A stretch of 56,037 bases of DNA from Dysgonomonas sp. Marseille-P4677. GTDB lineage: Bacteria; Bacteroidota; Bacteroidia; Bacteroidales; Dysgonomonadaceae. The stretch covers positions 1-56,037 of the forward strand of contig NZ_JAEPKU010000012.1 of the NCBI RefSeq assembly GCF_016652235.1. Direction: 5' to 3'. The position numbers and the translations under genes are program-made. The notes beneath the pieces were generated by a model that made no database searches, had not been told where the DNA came from, and saw only the letters and a list, made by a program, of their open reading frames with translations. Positions 1-8,148 of the stretch are shown piece by piece (position 1 is the stretch's first letter; each line of letters starts with the position of its first letter).

Positions 1-2371
1 CTGCATTTACAATCATATCATAATGGACATAGGGTGGTTGAGGTACATTTATATTATACAGCATACCGTCTACCTTACGCTTGTAGACATCTAATTTACC
101 ATATAAACGATTATTAAATAATGAATAGTCTAACCCGAAATTAAGCTCCTTCTTCTCTTCCCACTTCAAGTCAGGATTGACGTTATGGGTAGATCCGAAT
201 GTACGAACCCATTCATTATTTATAAACCACCATTGATCCGACCCATACATCAAAGTTGATTTACCTGCCGAGAAACCATTATTACCGGTTATTCCATAGC
301 CAACTCTTAATTTTAAATCATTAATAAAACTAAGATTTTCCATAAATGATTCTTCTGAAATCCGCCAGCCTCCAGATAAAGACCAAAAATCTCCCCAACG
401 ATTATTTTTTCCAAACTTAGAAGAACCTTCATGGCGCAGACTTGCCGTAACCATATATTTATCTTTGTATGAATAATTCGCACGCCCGAAAAAAGCAATC
501 AGACGCTCTCGTGCATCTTTAGACGAAGACATTTCAGCTTCTCCATCCGAAAGATATGTCCCGGCATTCATATCCCAAACATCAATAGCATCGACCGGAA
601 AATTGAAATTGGTCATATCCCACTTTTCACGATTTGTTTCAAAGAAACTATATCCCGCTGTGGCATTTATGCTATGCCCATTAAAATCTTTTATATAATT
701 TGCATAAGAGTCTAAAGAAACATCGTCTCTTTTATCTATACCAAGCTTTGCTCTTCCTGTACGTTTTGCTTCCTGCATTTCTTTTGTCCATCGAGAAGTA
801 TATTCATGAAAATCCCACTGTCTATTTTGATAACCAATTGTTGTCTGAAATGAAAATTCAGGAGTGAAATTCAATTTTATCGTAACATCACCATTCAGCC
901 ATTTATCAAGTCCTCCATTATTCTTCAAATTACTTTCGGCCAATGCATTAAAATCTTCCCAACCTCCAAGCCAGATATTATAGCCAGTATTGCTTGGGTC
1001 GTTTGGATTATAAGCTGGACGTGTTGGATTAGACTTCAAAGCCTGATTGAAATTTGGCTGATGATTAGTTCTCTTTGCTTGTCTGTATGCAGCATGGGTT
1101 TTTAATTCTAAAAAATTATCTATAAACTTGAAGTTCGCATTTATGCGAGCTGAATAATCTTTTCTTGAATCGTTAATAACAACTCCTTTTTGATCTTGAG
1201 TAGTAAATGTTGCATAAACATTTGAATATTTAGTTCCACCTGTCACATTAAAAACCTGACGATGTGAAAATGGAAGATCCTTTGTCAATTCATCGTACCA
1301 GTTAGTATCTCCACCATAATCTTTCCCCCTATTGTACTCCAGATATTCTTGTGCAGACAAAACTTCCGGTTTTTTACGAATTGATTCTGTAGTAAACTCT
1401 CCTGTATATGTGAACTTTATACGACCTTCGTCTGTAGATTGTCCTTGCTTGGTTGTGATAAGGATAACTCCGGCAGCCGCACGTGTTCCATAAATAGCTC
1501 CGGCTGATGCATCTTTTAACACATCTATAGATAATATATCTTCCTGATTTACTGAACGAATATCCCCGCCTGGTATTCCATCTATAACTACCAAAGGCTG
1601 CTGACCGGCATTAATGGAACCGACCCCACGCAACTGAATTTCATTACTCGAATTAGGGCTCGATGTACCTGATATAACCAATCCTGATACTTTTCCTTGT
1701 AAAGCAGTAGCTATACTAGCGCCACCAACACCTTGTACCAAGTCTTTACTGCTCAATGAAGTAATGGAACTTGTAACGGCTCTTTTCTCCATTGTACCGT
1801 AACCCACTACTACAACCTCACTCAAAAGAGTATTATCTTCATGCATCAAGACTCTTAGAGGTGAATCGGAAGCTTTTACTTCCTGATTGGAGAAGCCAAT
1901 ATAACTAAATGTGATATTCGTTCCTTTAGGCACTGAGATTTCAAATTTTCCATCTACATCAGTAACCGTTCCTTGATCACCTCCTTTTACAGTAACACCG
2001 ATCAGTGCAAATCCATCCTTATCGATCACTGTACCTGTTACCTTTTGCAAAGGCCTATTCTGGCTTATACCCTGCTCCTCTTTTCTTAGAACTATCTGAT
2101 TCCCAGAAATTTCATATATAATTCCCTTTCCCTGAAAGACTTTATCTAAAGCTGTTTTAATTGAAGTATCTTTATAGTTTACATTAACTTTCTCTGAAAG
2201 GTCTAGTGTATTATCAAACATGAAAGTATAATTTGTAGTTTTCTCTATTGTTTTTATCAAAGTTTCTAAACTAACATCCTTCATATTTAAATTTACAGTT
2301 TGCTGTGCTTTTATCGGCAATATGAAGATAGTCAAGCTACAACAAACGATTAAAGTGAGTTTCTTTAGCAT
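1..2371 (-). CDS. SusC-type TonB-dependent receptor with STN domain (3' end outside window)
   Basis: The gene starts at an ATG complementary to 2369-2371 and stays open for 790 codons to the window edge, so the C-terminal part of the barrel is missing. The reading begins with a signal peptide (MLKKLTLIVCCSLTIFILP, then a cleavage-like KAQQ). An STN domain follows at about residues 25-100, then a carboxypeptidase-D-like beta-sandwich and the plug (VVVVGYGTMEKRAVTSS, then LRGVGS, VVIDGIPGG and DVLKDASAGAIYGTRAA). SusC-like receptors import oligosaccharides across the outer membrane using TonB. An STN domain adds signalling to an anti-sigma factor in the inner membrane. The FecR-like and ECF sigma genes directly upstream on the same strand fit that trans-envelope circuit. 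The substrate cannot be read from this fragment; the partner SusD should lie to the left of the window. Confidence 0.93.
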   Translation of the reverse strand, partial: MLKKLTLIVCCSLTIFILPIKAQQTVNLNMKDVSLETLIKTIEKTTNYTFMFDNTLDLSEKVNVNYKDTSIKTALDKVFQGKGIIYEISGNQIVLRKEEQGISQNRPLQKVTGTVIDKDGFALIGVTVKGGDQGTVTDVDGKFEISVPKGTNITFSYIGFSNQEVKASDSPLRVLMHEDNTLLSEVVVVGYGTMEKRAVTSSITSLSSKDLVQGVGGASIATALQGKVSGLVISGTSSPNSSNEIQLRGVGSINAGQQPLVVIDGIPGGDIRSVNQEDILSIDVLKDASAGAIYGTRAAAGVILITTKQGQSTDEGRIKFTYTGEFTTESIRKKPEVLSAQEYLEYNRGKDYGGDTNWYDELTKDLPFSHRQVFNVTGGTKYSNVYATFTTQDQKGVVINDSRKDYSARINANFKFIDNFLELKTHAAYRQAKRTNHQPNFNQALKSNPTRPAYNPNDPSNTGYNIWLGGWEDFNALAESNLKNNGGLDKWLNGDVTIKLNFTPEFSFQTTIGYQNRQWDFHEYTSRWTKEMQEAKRTGRAKLGIDKRDDVSLDSYANYIKDFNGHSINATAGYSFFETNREKWDMTNFNFPVDAIDVWDMNAGTYLSDGEAEMSSSKDARERLIAFFGRANYSYKDKYMVTASLRHEGSSKFGKNNRWGDFWSLSGGWRISEESFMENLSFINDLKLRVGYGITGNNGFSAGKSTLMYGSDQWWFINNEWVRTFGSTHNVNPDLKWEEKKELNFGLDYSLFNNRLYGKLDVYKRKVDGMLYNINVPQPPYVHYDMIVNA

Positions 2372-2497
2372 TTAATTGAATTTTAAGATTAGTAATTGAT
2401 GTTTTTTAATTACATTTGAAAATAAGCAAGCCTCGTATAAGCTACGTAAATTACACAGCTTAATAAACTATTAAGAATAAGGGCATTGCTATCTTCG

Positions 2498-2533
2498 GGG
2501 TGTAAAGAATGGCCGTTCTTTACACCCTTTTTT
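2498..2533 (+). terminator. Perfect 12-bp hairpin with T-run on the plus strand
   Basis: GGGTGTAAAGAA at 2498-2509 and TTCTTTACACCC at 2516-2527 form a perfect stem with a six-base loop, followed by six T at 2528-2533. That is the shape of an intrinsic terminator for plus-strand transcription. The flanking genes fecR and susC are on the minus strand, where the hairpin has no T-run after it. It may stop antisense transcription that crosses susC, or act as an attenuator or RNA-stability element between fecR and susC. Confidence 0.5.
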
Positions 2534-2542
2534 CATGGTATT

Positions 2543-3538
2543 CTATTTATAGATTATGGTCACCTCCTTTCCATTAATATGATATTTCAATGGTGTCATT
2601 TTATTCATTAGTTCAAGTATTTCGGTAAGAGTTTCGGTTTTAATTCTAAATCTGTACCTCAAATTTTCTTTAGGTGATACAACTTTAATATTTACACCAT
2701 ACCAGTTTTCCATCTTTGAGAATACTTCATCTGTCGATGAATAATCAAAAATGAGTTCATCAAAGGTCCATGATATATAATTATCGGGATCGAATGTATG
2801 CCTATCCAAAAAACGCGTGTTTTTATTAATCGAAACTTCTTGATTTGGTTTTAGTTCGGTTAGTATTTTATTTGTATTATTTTCTAAGATACTCACTAAA
2901 CCTTCCTGAAGAGATACTTTTATGTCAGGCGATTCAGAATAAGCAGCAACCTTAAACGTAGTACCATGTACCATAACATCTAAATGATCAACCCTGACTA
3001 TAAACTTATTCTCCTCATCTTTAGTAACATCAAAATATGCTTCACCTTCCAGGTATACTATTCTGTTTTCTACATTAAATTGATTACTTAAGGTTACTTT
3101 GGTATCAGAATTCAACCATACTTTTGTTCCATCGGGTAAAAACAATTGTCCCTTTTCGCCCTTCGGCATATACATATATGTAAACTGAGGCTCATCGAAA
3201 ATGCCCCCTCTTCCTCTAAAAAAGTTGAATCCGAGCATAATAAGAATTGCCACTGCTGCTGATATGGAACAACAATAAATTAATATGCGTTTAGAATATC
3301 TTTGGGATGTTTTAACCGGAATATAATCAATAATACTATTCCAAATATGAACCTTCGATGCTTTTACTTTCTTATCTATATTTCTATCTGATAAAATCCA
3401 AGCTTTTTTAAACTCCATGTATTCCTTCTTATTTTCTTCCGATTGGGCACACCATTGCAATAGAAATGTAATTTCATCATCGGAAGCTTCTCCGCTCAGA
3501 CTCCTAGATATTATATCAAAAATATTATTGTTATTCAT
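2543..3538 (-). CDS. FecR-type anti-sigma factor
   Basis: A 331-residue single-pass membrane protein. I chose the ATG complementary to 3536-3538 (MNNNNIFDII) over an in-frame TTG at 3550. Residues 1-80 form the cytoplasmic sigma-binding region. A hydrophobic helix at about residues 85-105 (ILIYCCSISAAVAILIMLGF) crosses the inner membrane. The periplasmic part carries the FecR signature (MPKGEKGQLFLPDGTKVWLNSDT, discontinuous family pattern) and a C-terminal domain ending YHINGKEVTIIYK that should contact the receptor STN domain. FecR-like proteins hold an ECF sigma factor inactive until the outer-membrane receptor signals. It lies 61 bp downstream of the sigma gene and 171 bp upstream of susC, all on one strand. 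The family assignment is secure; the partners are inferred from position. Confidence 0.92.
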   Translation of the reverse strand: MNNNNIFDIISRSLSGEASDDEITFLLQWCAQSEENKKEYMEFKKAWILSDRNIDKKVKASKVHIWNSIIDYIPVKTSQRYSKRILIYCCSISAAVAILIMLGFNFFRGRGGIFDEPQFTYMYMPKGEKGQLFLPDGTKVWLNSDTKVTLSNQFNVENRIVYLEGEAYFDVTKDEENKFIVRVDHLDVMVHGTTFKVAAYSESPDIKVSLQEGLVSILENNTNKILTELKPNQEVSINKNTRFLDRHTFDPDNYISWTFDELIFDYSSTDEVFSKMENWYGVNIKVVSPKENLRYRFRIKTETLTEILELMNKMTPLKYHINGKEVTIIYK

Positions 3539-3599
3539 AAAAAAAATCAAGATTCTTTATATATATCACTTAATAAGAATAAAACCCCTATAGGAATTA

Positions 3600-4142
3600 T
3601 TAAAAAAAACAATTTACCACCAAAGAAATAAAAAGCATAATGATTTCGTAATACGATTTAAGATTGTCTCGAATACATTTTAAAGCGTAAGACATTTGGT
3701 TTTCAATAGTCTTCACAGAAACATTATGCTTCTTGGCAATTTCTTTATATGAGAACTTTTCTTCTCTTACCAATCTGTATACAATCTTGGCCTTTTCAGG
3801 TAAAAGATTCACTGATTCTTGCACTTTTTCATAAAACTCTTCAAAGTCAATAATATCCGTTGCTTCTTCATTAATCATTTCCTCAATAAAGAAATCCTCA
3901 AGTAGATTCTTGCGATTCCGATTATTTCTAATAGCATTAATGATACGATTACGAACTACAAGATACAGGTATGCTCTAATATTAGTAATAGAAACGTTTT
4001 CCCTGTCTTCCCATAACTTAAGAAAAGCAGACTGAACAACATCTTCGATTAAGGTAAAATCAGTAGTGAACAAATACAAATACTTACAGAGCGAATGATA
4101 ATATAAATTAAAAGTATGCTCGAACTCTTTTTCATCCATCAT
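3600..4142 (-). CDS. ECF RNA polymerase sigma factor (sigma-70 family, Bacteroidetes type)
   Basis: A protein of 180 residues from the ATG complementary to 4140-4142 (MMDEKEFEHTFNLYYHSLCKYLYL). An upstream in-frame start at 4247 would add a hydrophobic stretch atypical of sigma factors and would run through a 22-bp palindrome, so I rejected it. Region 2 is seen in DVVQSAFLKLWEDRE with RAYLYLVVRNRIINAIR. Region 4 helix-turn-helix is YKEIAKKHNVSVKTIENQMSYALK. ECF sigma factors redirect RNA polymerase to a few promoters, here most likely that of the downstream SusC/SusD locus. The C-terminus is somewhat hydrophobic (IIMLFISLVVNCFF), which is common in this Bacteroides group. Regulation is expected through the FecR-like protein encoded next. 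Confidence 0.93.
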   Translation of the reverse strand: MMDEKEFEHTFNLYYHSLCKYLYLFTTDFTLIEDVVQSAFLKLWEDRENVSITNIRAYLYLVVRNRIINAIRNNRNRKNLLEDFFIEEMINEEATDIIDFEEFYEKVQESVNLLPEKAKIVYRLVREEKFSYKEIAKKHNVSVKTIENQMSYALKCIRDNLKSYYEIIMLFISLVVNCFF

Positions 4143-4180
4143 ATTTCCCGTGAATATCAGATTAAATACAGGGCCTAAAA

Positions 4181-4202
4181 TCAATTGTGTAATCACAATT
4201 GA
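4181..4202. promoter_or_regulatory. Perfect palindrome upstream of the sigma-factor gene
   Basis: TCAATTGTG at 4181-4189 is matched by CACAATTGA at 4194-4202 around a 4-bp spacer, 38 bp before the chosen sigma start. A perfect dyad in a promoter-proximal position is a candidate operator. The spacing does not fit a CRP site (TGTGA-N6-TCACA). No regulator can be named. Confidence 0.45.
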
Positions 4203-4330
4203 ATAAATCAGTAGAAAAACTCGTCTATTTATAAGGCTCAAATACAAATGTGGCGAAAATAAATAAAATAATTTCAGATTTCATTTGTTTTTTAATCCCC
4301 ATCCTATACCCCCAAGATTATGATTGATTT

Positions 4331-4362
4331 ACAAAAAAGACCTGCTAAAATTAGCAGGTCTT
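4331..4362 (-). terminator. Intrinsic terminator of the GH43 gene
   Basis: AAGACCTGCTAA at 4337-4348 and TTAGCAGGTCTT at 4351-4362 are perfectly complementary. On the minus strand the stem is followed by a run of T (complement of 4333-4338). It lies about 45 bp after the GH43 stop codon and so separates GH43 from the sigma/anti-sigma/susC unit. Confidence 0.85.
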
Positions 4363-4407
4363 CTATTTTATTCTTTGCTTATCGTATCCTAGAATAAGTT
4401 ATTTCTT

Positions 4408-5421
4408 TCAGAAAACTGGCTTAGAAGCCGATAATGAAGGTGATCCTCCCGATACATAGGGCCAGTTATCACCACTCCACTTTATTTCGTCCAATAACAA
4501 GACTCTTCCTTTAGGATTTTGAACATCTACACCATGATAAAACAACCAATCTTTACCACTTTTATCTTGTACTATCTCGGAACAATGCCCATTACCTACA
4601 AAACGTGAATTGGGGGCAATAACCACTGTATAGCCATTTTCCATCATATCCTTTCCCGACTTGTCGAAATAAGGGCCGAATAAAGATTTAGAACGCCCAA
4701 CAACGAGTTGGTATGTACTATTTATCCCTTCGCAACAAGAGCCGATCGATGCAAATAAATAATAATATTCTCCTCTTTTATGTATATAAGTCCCTTCAAA
4801 AGCTGTTCCGGCTATTTGTTTTTTTTCAGCTCCAGACTTTATAGATAAGCCGTCATCACTTAGTTCTATACCATAAATCCCCCTAAAACTTCCCCAAATA
4901 AGGTATTTCTTTTCCTGATCTTCTATATAAAACTGATCTATAGAATTCTGCACATCTATTTCATTACTTCTAAAAAGCTTCCCCTTATCTACAAACGGGC
5001 CTTCAGGCTTGTCTGAAACAGCAACTCCAATGCCACAAGTCCATTCTCCACCCCAAACAGACATAGAGTAATAAAGACAATATTTACCATTTATATAATT
5101 AATGTCAGGTGCCCAAATTCCTCCATTAGATTCAAAACTGGGACGAGTATCTTCTGTAAATGCAGTCTTTACAAAAATCCAATCTATTAAATCTTCAGAT
5201 TTATAAATCGGAACATTCCGTGTATCCTCAGTTGCATACAGGTAAAAAAAGCCATCTTGTGCCTTGATTATTGTAGGATCGGGTAAACTTAAGGCTATTA
5301 CAGGATTATGATATTTACTATCTACGACAGGCTCATCTTTCTTATCGGTATTATTACATCCTACAGAGACAAGAGAAGCCAGAAACAAAATAAAGAACAG
5401 GATGAAATTGTATTTCTTCAT
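4408..5421 (-). CDS. GH43 family arabinanase-like lipoprotein (endo-1,5-alpha-L-arabinosidase-like)
   Basis: A protein of 337 residues from the ATG complementary to 5419-5421. The in-frame extension to 5571 was rejected because a lipoprotein signal begins here: MKKYNFILFF, a hydrophobic core, and Cys22 in VSVGC. GH43 five-bladed propellers use three acids, all visible: Asp48 in LPDPT (base), Asp162 in NSIDQFY (pKa modulator) and Glu209 in FEGTYI (acid). IWAPDI at 102-107 and the later GSCCEG, STYQLVVGRS and FVGNGH segments resemble arabinan endo-1,5-alpha-L-arabinosidases. It is probably a surface-anchored enzyme that cuts arabinan. It has its own terminator downstream. Exact subfamily and endo/exo mode cannot be fixed from sequence reading. 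Confidence 0.88.
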   Translation of the reverse strand: MKKYNFILFFILFLASLVSVGCNNTDKKDEPVVDSKYHNPVIALSLPDPTIIKAQDGFFYLYATEDTRNVPIYKSEDLIDWIFVKTAFTEDTRPSFESNGGIWAPDINYINGKYCLYYSMSVWGGEWTCGIGVAVSDKPEGPFVDKGKLFRSNEIDVQNSIDQFYIEDQEKKYLIWGSFRGIYGIELSDDGLSIKSGAEKKQIAGTAFEGTYIHKRGEYYYLFASIGSCCEGINSTYQLVVGRSKSLFGPYFDKSGKDMMENGYTVVIAPNSRFVGNGHCSEIVQDKSGKDWLFYHGVDVQNPKGRVLLLDEIKWSGDNWPYVSGGSPSLSASKPVF

Positions 5422-5666
5422 TACTATACAGTTTTTTTGACAAAATATTACATGTACTACTGAATTCGACTGGGCAAAATATCGATTTATATACTTAGTT
5501 GTAAGTTGAACCAAAATATGTTTCAGGGCAAAAGAAACATATTGTATCCGATTGCGAATACAGAAGAACAAATGTAAATAGCTTTTAGATGCAAAACAAT
5601 ATAATTATATAAAAAAGCTACACTAAAAGTAAAATTGACTAATTTTAGACCTTTATAATTAGAAAT

Positions 5667-6464
5667 ATGAATTTAGAATCACTAACATCCGAAGTTTGTA
5701 AAATAGCAAAAGCTGGTGGTAAATTTTTATCAGAAGAAAGAAAAGTTTTCAATAGAAATAAGGTTGAGGAGAAAAACGCTCACGACTATGTATCATATGT
5801 GGATAAGGAAACCGAAAAATTATTAGTTCAAAAACTATCAGAGCTTCTGCCCGAAGCTGGCTTTATTACAGAAGAAGAAACCGTAGAATTTACGGAAAAT
5901 GAATATTACTGGGTGATAGATCCTTTAGACGGAACAACTAATTTTATTCACGACAATGCGCCATACTGTGTAAGTATTGCATTAACTTACAAATCAGAAC
6001 CCATAATCGGAGTTGTCTATGAGGTTTGCCGCGACGAATGCTTCTATGCATGGAAAGATGGAATGGCGCACATGAATGGTAATCAGATTTCGGTTTCTAA
6101 TACAGGTGACATGAATAAAGCTTTGGTTGGACTTGATCTGCCATATAACGATAAACAATACAAGCCTGTCATTAATCATCTTATGAATACTTTATATGGA
6201 AATGTATCTAGTATTCGTATAAATGGATCTGCCGCTATGTCTTTATGCTATGTCGCTATAGGACGTTTCGATTTGTGGGTTGAAGCGTATATCAAACCTT
6301 GGGATTTTATGGCAGGAGCTTTAATTGTACAAGAGGCCGGAGGTATGATTACAGATTATAGAGGAAGTGATAACTTTGTTAAAAGTCATCATATTGTGGC
6401 TACTAACAATTTATTACATGAAAATACCTTATCTCTGGTAACCCCTTTCATCGATTCTTTGTAA
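5667..6464 (+). CDS. Inositol monophosphatase family protein
   Basis: A protein of 265 residues with the full signature of Mg-dependent sugar phosphatases. Asp in DYVSYVDKETEK and Glu in ITEEET supply metal ligands. DPLDGTTNF is motif 1 and WDFMAGALIVQEAGG is motif 2 near the C-terminus. Family members hydrolyse myo-inositol phosphate, 3'-phosphoadenosine 5'-phosphate or related sugar phosphates; the true substrate is not evident. The length is typical of IMPase rather than the longer CysQ proteins. It is transcribed divergently from GH43 across 245 bp. It ends 151 bp before the pigment cluster, whose own promoter lies in that gap, so it is probably not part of that operon. Confidence 0.9.
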   Translation: MNLESLTSEVCKIAKAGGKFLSEERKVFNRNKVEEKNAHDYVSYVDKETEKLLVQKLSELLPEAGFITEEETVEFTENEYYWVIDPLDGTTNFIHDNAPYCVSIALTYKSEPIIGVVYEVCRDECFYAWKDGMAHMNGNQISVSNTGDMNKALVGLDLPYNDKQYKPVINHLMNTLYGNVSSIRINGSAAMSLCYVAIGRFDLWVEAYIKPWDFMAGALIVQEAGGMITDYRGSDNFVKSHHIVATNNLLHENTLSLVTPFIDSL

Positions 6465-6554
6465 AGGATCATTTTTTATAATCAAAATATAGAAGAAATA
6501 CGTAAAATTTCTTTCTTATTACATGAAATATTTAACTGTTTTTTCCATCCTCGC

Positions 6555-6586
6555 TTTGCAAAGGAGATTAAAAAGTAATACTTTTG
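6555..6586 (+). promoter_or_regulatory. Bacteroidetes-type promoter of the aryl-polyene cluster
   Basis: TTTG at 6555-6558 is followed after exactly 20 bp by TACTTTTG at 6579-6586. This matches the Bacteroides sigma-70 consensus TTTG-N19-21-TAnnTTTG. Transcription would start near 6593 and leave a leader of about 23 bases before the ammonia-lyase ATG. Confidence 0.75.
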
Positions 6587-6615
6587 CTGTTCTTAAAAAA
6601 CACTAATATAAAAGA

Positions 6616-8148
6616 ATGGGAAAAAGCCTTGACATCGAATCTATATATAATATCTTATTCAAAGGTAAAGAATTTGTTGTAAGTCAAGAATCTATTTATG
6701 TTGTAAAAAAAAACTACGACTTTTTAAAAGAATTTTCTAAAGATAAAATCATTTACGGTATCAACACCGGTTTTGGTCCTATGGCTCAATATCGTGTTGA
6801 TGATGCTTTTCTTAATAATTTACAATATAATATTATCCGGAGCCATTCTACCGGAGCGGGTAAACCTCTGAATGAGCTTTATGTAAAATCGGCCATGATA
6901 GTTCGCCTAAACAATTTGCTACAAGGTAAATCCGGTGTTCATCCGGAACTAATTAGGCTTTTATCTGATTTTATAAATAAAGGAATCTGCCCTTCCGTGC
7001 CCGAACATGGTAGTGTCGGAGCCAGCGGAGATTTAGTCCAACTAGCCCATATAGCACTCACTCTGATAGGAGAAGGTGAAGTCTTTTATAAAGGAAAGCT
7101 AAGAAATACTTCCGAAGTATTACGGGAAAACAATCTGACTCCTATTTCGATGCACATTCGCGAAGGCCTTTCTGTGACCAATGGCACGTCGGTGATGACA
7201 GGTATCGGCTTAATCAATCTTATTTATGCCAAAAGGCTTTTACATTGGGCTATTGTAGCATCAGTAATGGTCAATGAAATAGCTTCTTCGTATGACGATT
7301 TTATGTCAAAAGAACTCAATACTGCCAAGCATCATAAAGGACAAAACGAGATAGCCTCAATAATGCGTAATTGGAGTAAGGACAGTTCTTGTCTACTGAA
7401 ACGCGAAAATTACCTATACAATAAAGAAAATAAAGACACTATACTTAAACATAAAGTACAGCCTTACTATTCGCTGCGTTGCGTACCACAGATACTGGGT
7501 CCAATATACGATACTTTGATATACATCGAAGATATTTTGACAGATGAAATCAACTCAGCATGTGATAACCCCATAGTAGACCATGAAAGTGAAAATGTAT
7601 ACCATGGTGGAAACTTTCATGGAGACTATATCTCTTTTGAAATGGATAAACTGAAAATTGCTATAACTAAGCTGACAATGCTTTCGGAAAGACAACTTAA
7701 TTACCTGTTTCACGATCGTATAAATGAAATACTACCTCCATTTGTAAATATGGGAGTATTAGGTCTGAATTATGGTTTGCAGGCTTCACAGTTTACAGCA
7801 ACATCTACCACAGCCGAAAGCCAGACTCTGTCTTACCCGATGTACGTACATAGCATTCCAAACAACAACGATAATCAGGATATTGTAAGTATGGGAACCA
7901 ACTCTGCATTACTTGCTAAAACTGTTATTGATAATGGCTATCAGGTCATGGCAATTCTATTTATGGCAATAGCGCAAGCTATCGACATTTTAGACATACA
8001 AGATAATTTATCACCCAATACAAAAAATATCTATACCGAAATCAGAAATATTTTTCCTAAATTCGTTGAAGATACTCCTAAGTATAAGGATATAGCAAAC
8101 CTAACTGATTATTTAACTAACAAAGAGATAGAAAAAACCTTATTATGA
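6616..8148 (+). CDS. Tyrosine ammonia-lyase (aromatic amino acid lyase, MIO enzyme)
   Basis: A protein of 510 residues, the usual length of a bacterial histidine or tyrosine ammonia-lyase. Ala136-Ser137-Gly138 in GSVGASGDL forms the MIO electrophile. Tyr in YGINTGFGP and the NNDNQDIVSMG stretch are also family landmarks. Substrate-selectivity positions are Ser76-His77, the pair seen in histidine lyases. The overall text nevertheless closely resembles the Flavobacterium johnsoniae tyrosine ammonia-lyase as I remember it (GFGPMAQYR, LQYNIIRSHS, ERQLNYL). That enzyme makes 4-coumarate for flexirubin. No hut genes are nearby and pigment genes follow, so I call it a tyrosine lyase feeding the aryl starter. 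Its stop overlaps the next start by 4 bp. Confidence 0.88.
   Translation: MGKSLDIESIYNILFKGKEFVVSQESIYVVKKNYDFLKEFSKDKIIYGINTGFGPMAQYRVDDAFLNNLQYNIIRSHSTGAGKPLNELYVKSAMIVRLNNLLQGKSGVHPELIRLLSDFINKGICPSVPEHGSVGASGDLVQLAHIALTLIGEGEVFYKGKLRNTSEVLRENNLTPISMHIREGLSVTNGTSVMTGIGLINLIYAKRLLHWAIVASVMVNEIASSYDDFMSKELNTAKHHKGQNEIASIMRNWSKDSSCLLKRENYLYNKENKDTILKHKVQPYYSLRCVPQILGPIYDTLIYIEDILTDEINSACDNPIVDHESENVYHGGNFHGDYISFEMDKLKIAITKLTMLSERQLNYLFHDRINEILPPFVNMGVLGLNYGLQASQFTATSTTAESQTLSYPMYVHSIPNNNDNQDIVSMGTNSALLAKTVIDNGYQVMAILFMAIAQAIDILDIQDNLSPNTKNIYTEIRNIFPKFVEDTPKYKDIANLTDYLTNKEIEKTLL

Noticed and set aside
4143-4247. Longer start of the sigma factor
   Set aside because: It adds a hydrophobic stretch not found in ECF factors and overlaps the perfect dyad at 4181-4202.
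5422-5571. In-frame N-terminal extension of the GH43 gene
   Set aside because: A lipoprotein signal peptide begins at the ATG at 5421; the extra 50 residues look non-coding.
5635-5659. TTGACT and TATAAT as an E. coli-type promoter before the IMPase gene
   Set aside because: Spacing is only 13 bp and the start would fall at the ATG; Bacteroidetes do not use this consensus.
5667-6464. IMPase as part of the pigment cluster
   Set aside because: A consensus promoter lies between it and the lyase, and it has no evident role in polyene synthesis.
6616-8148. Histidine ammonia-lyase of a hut operon
   Set aside because: No other hut genes are present, and the gene leads a pigment operon and resembles a known tyrosine lyase.
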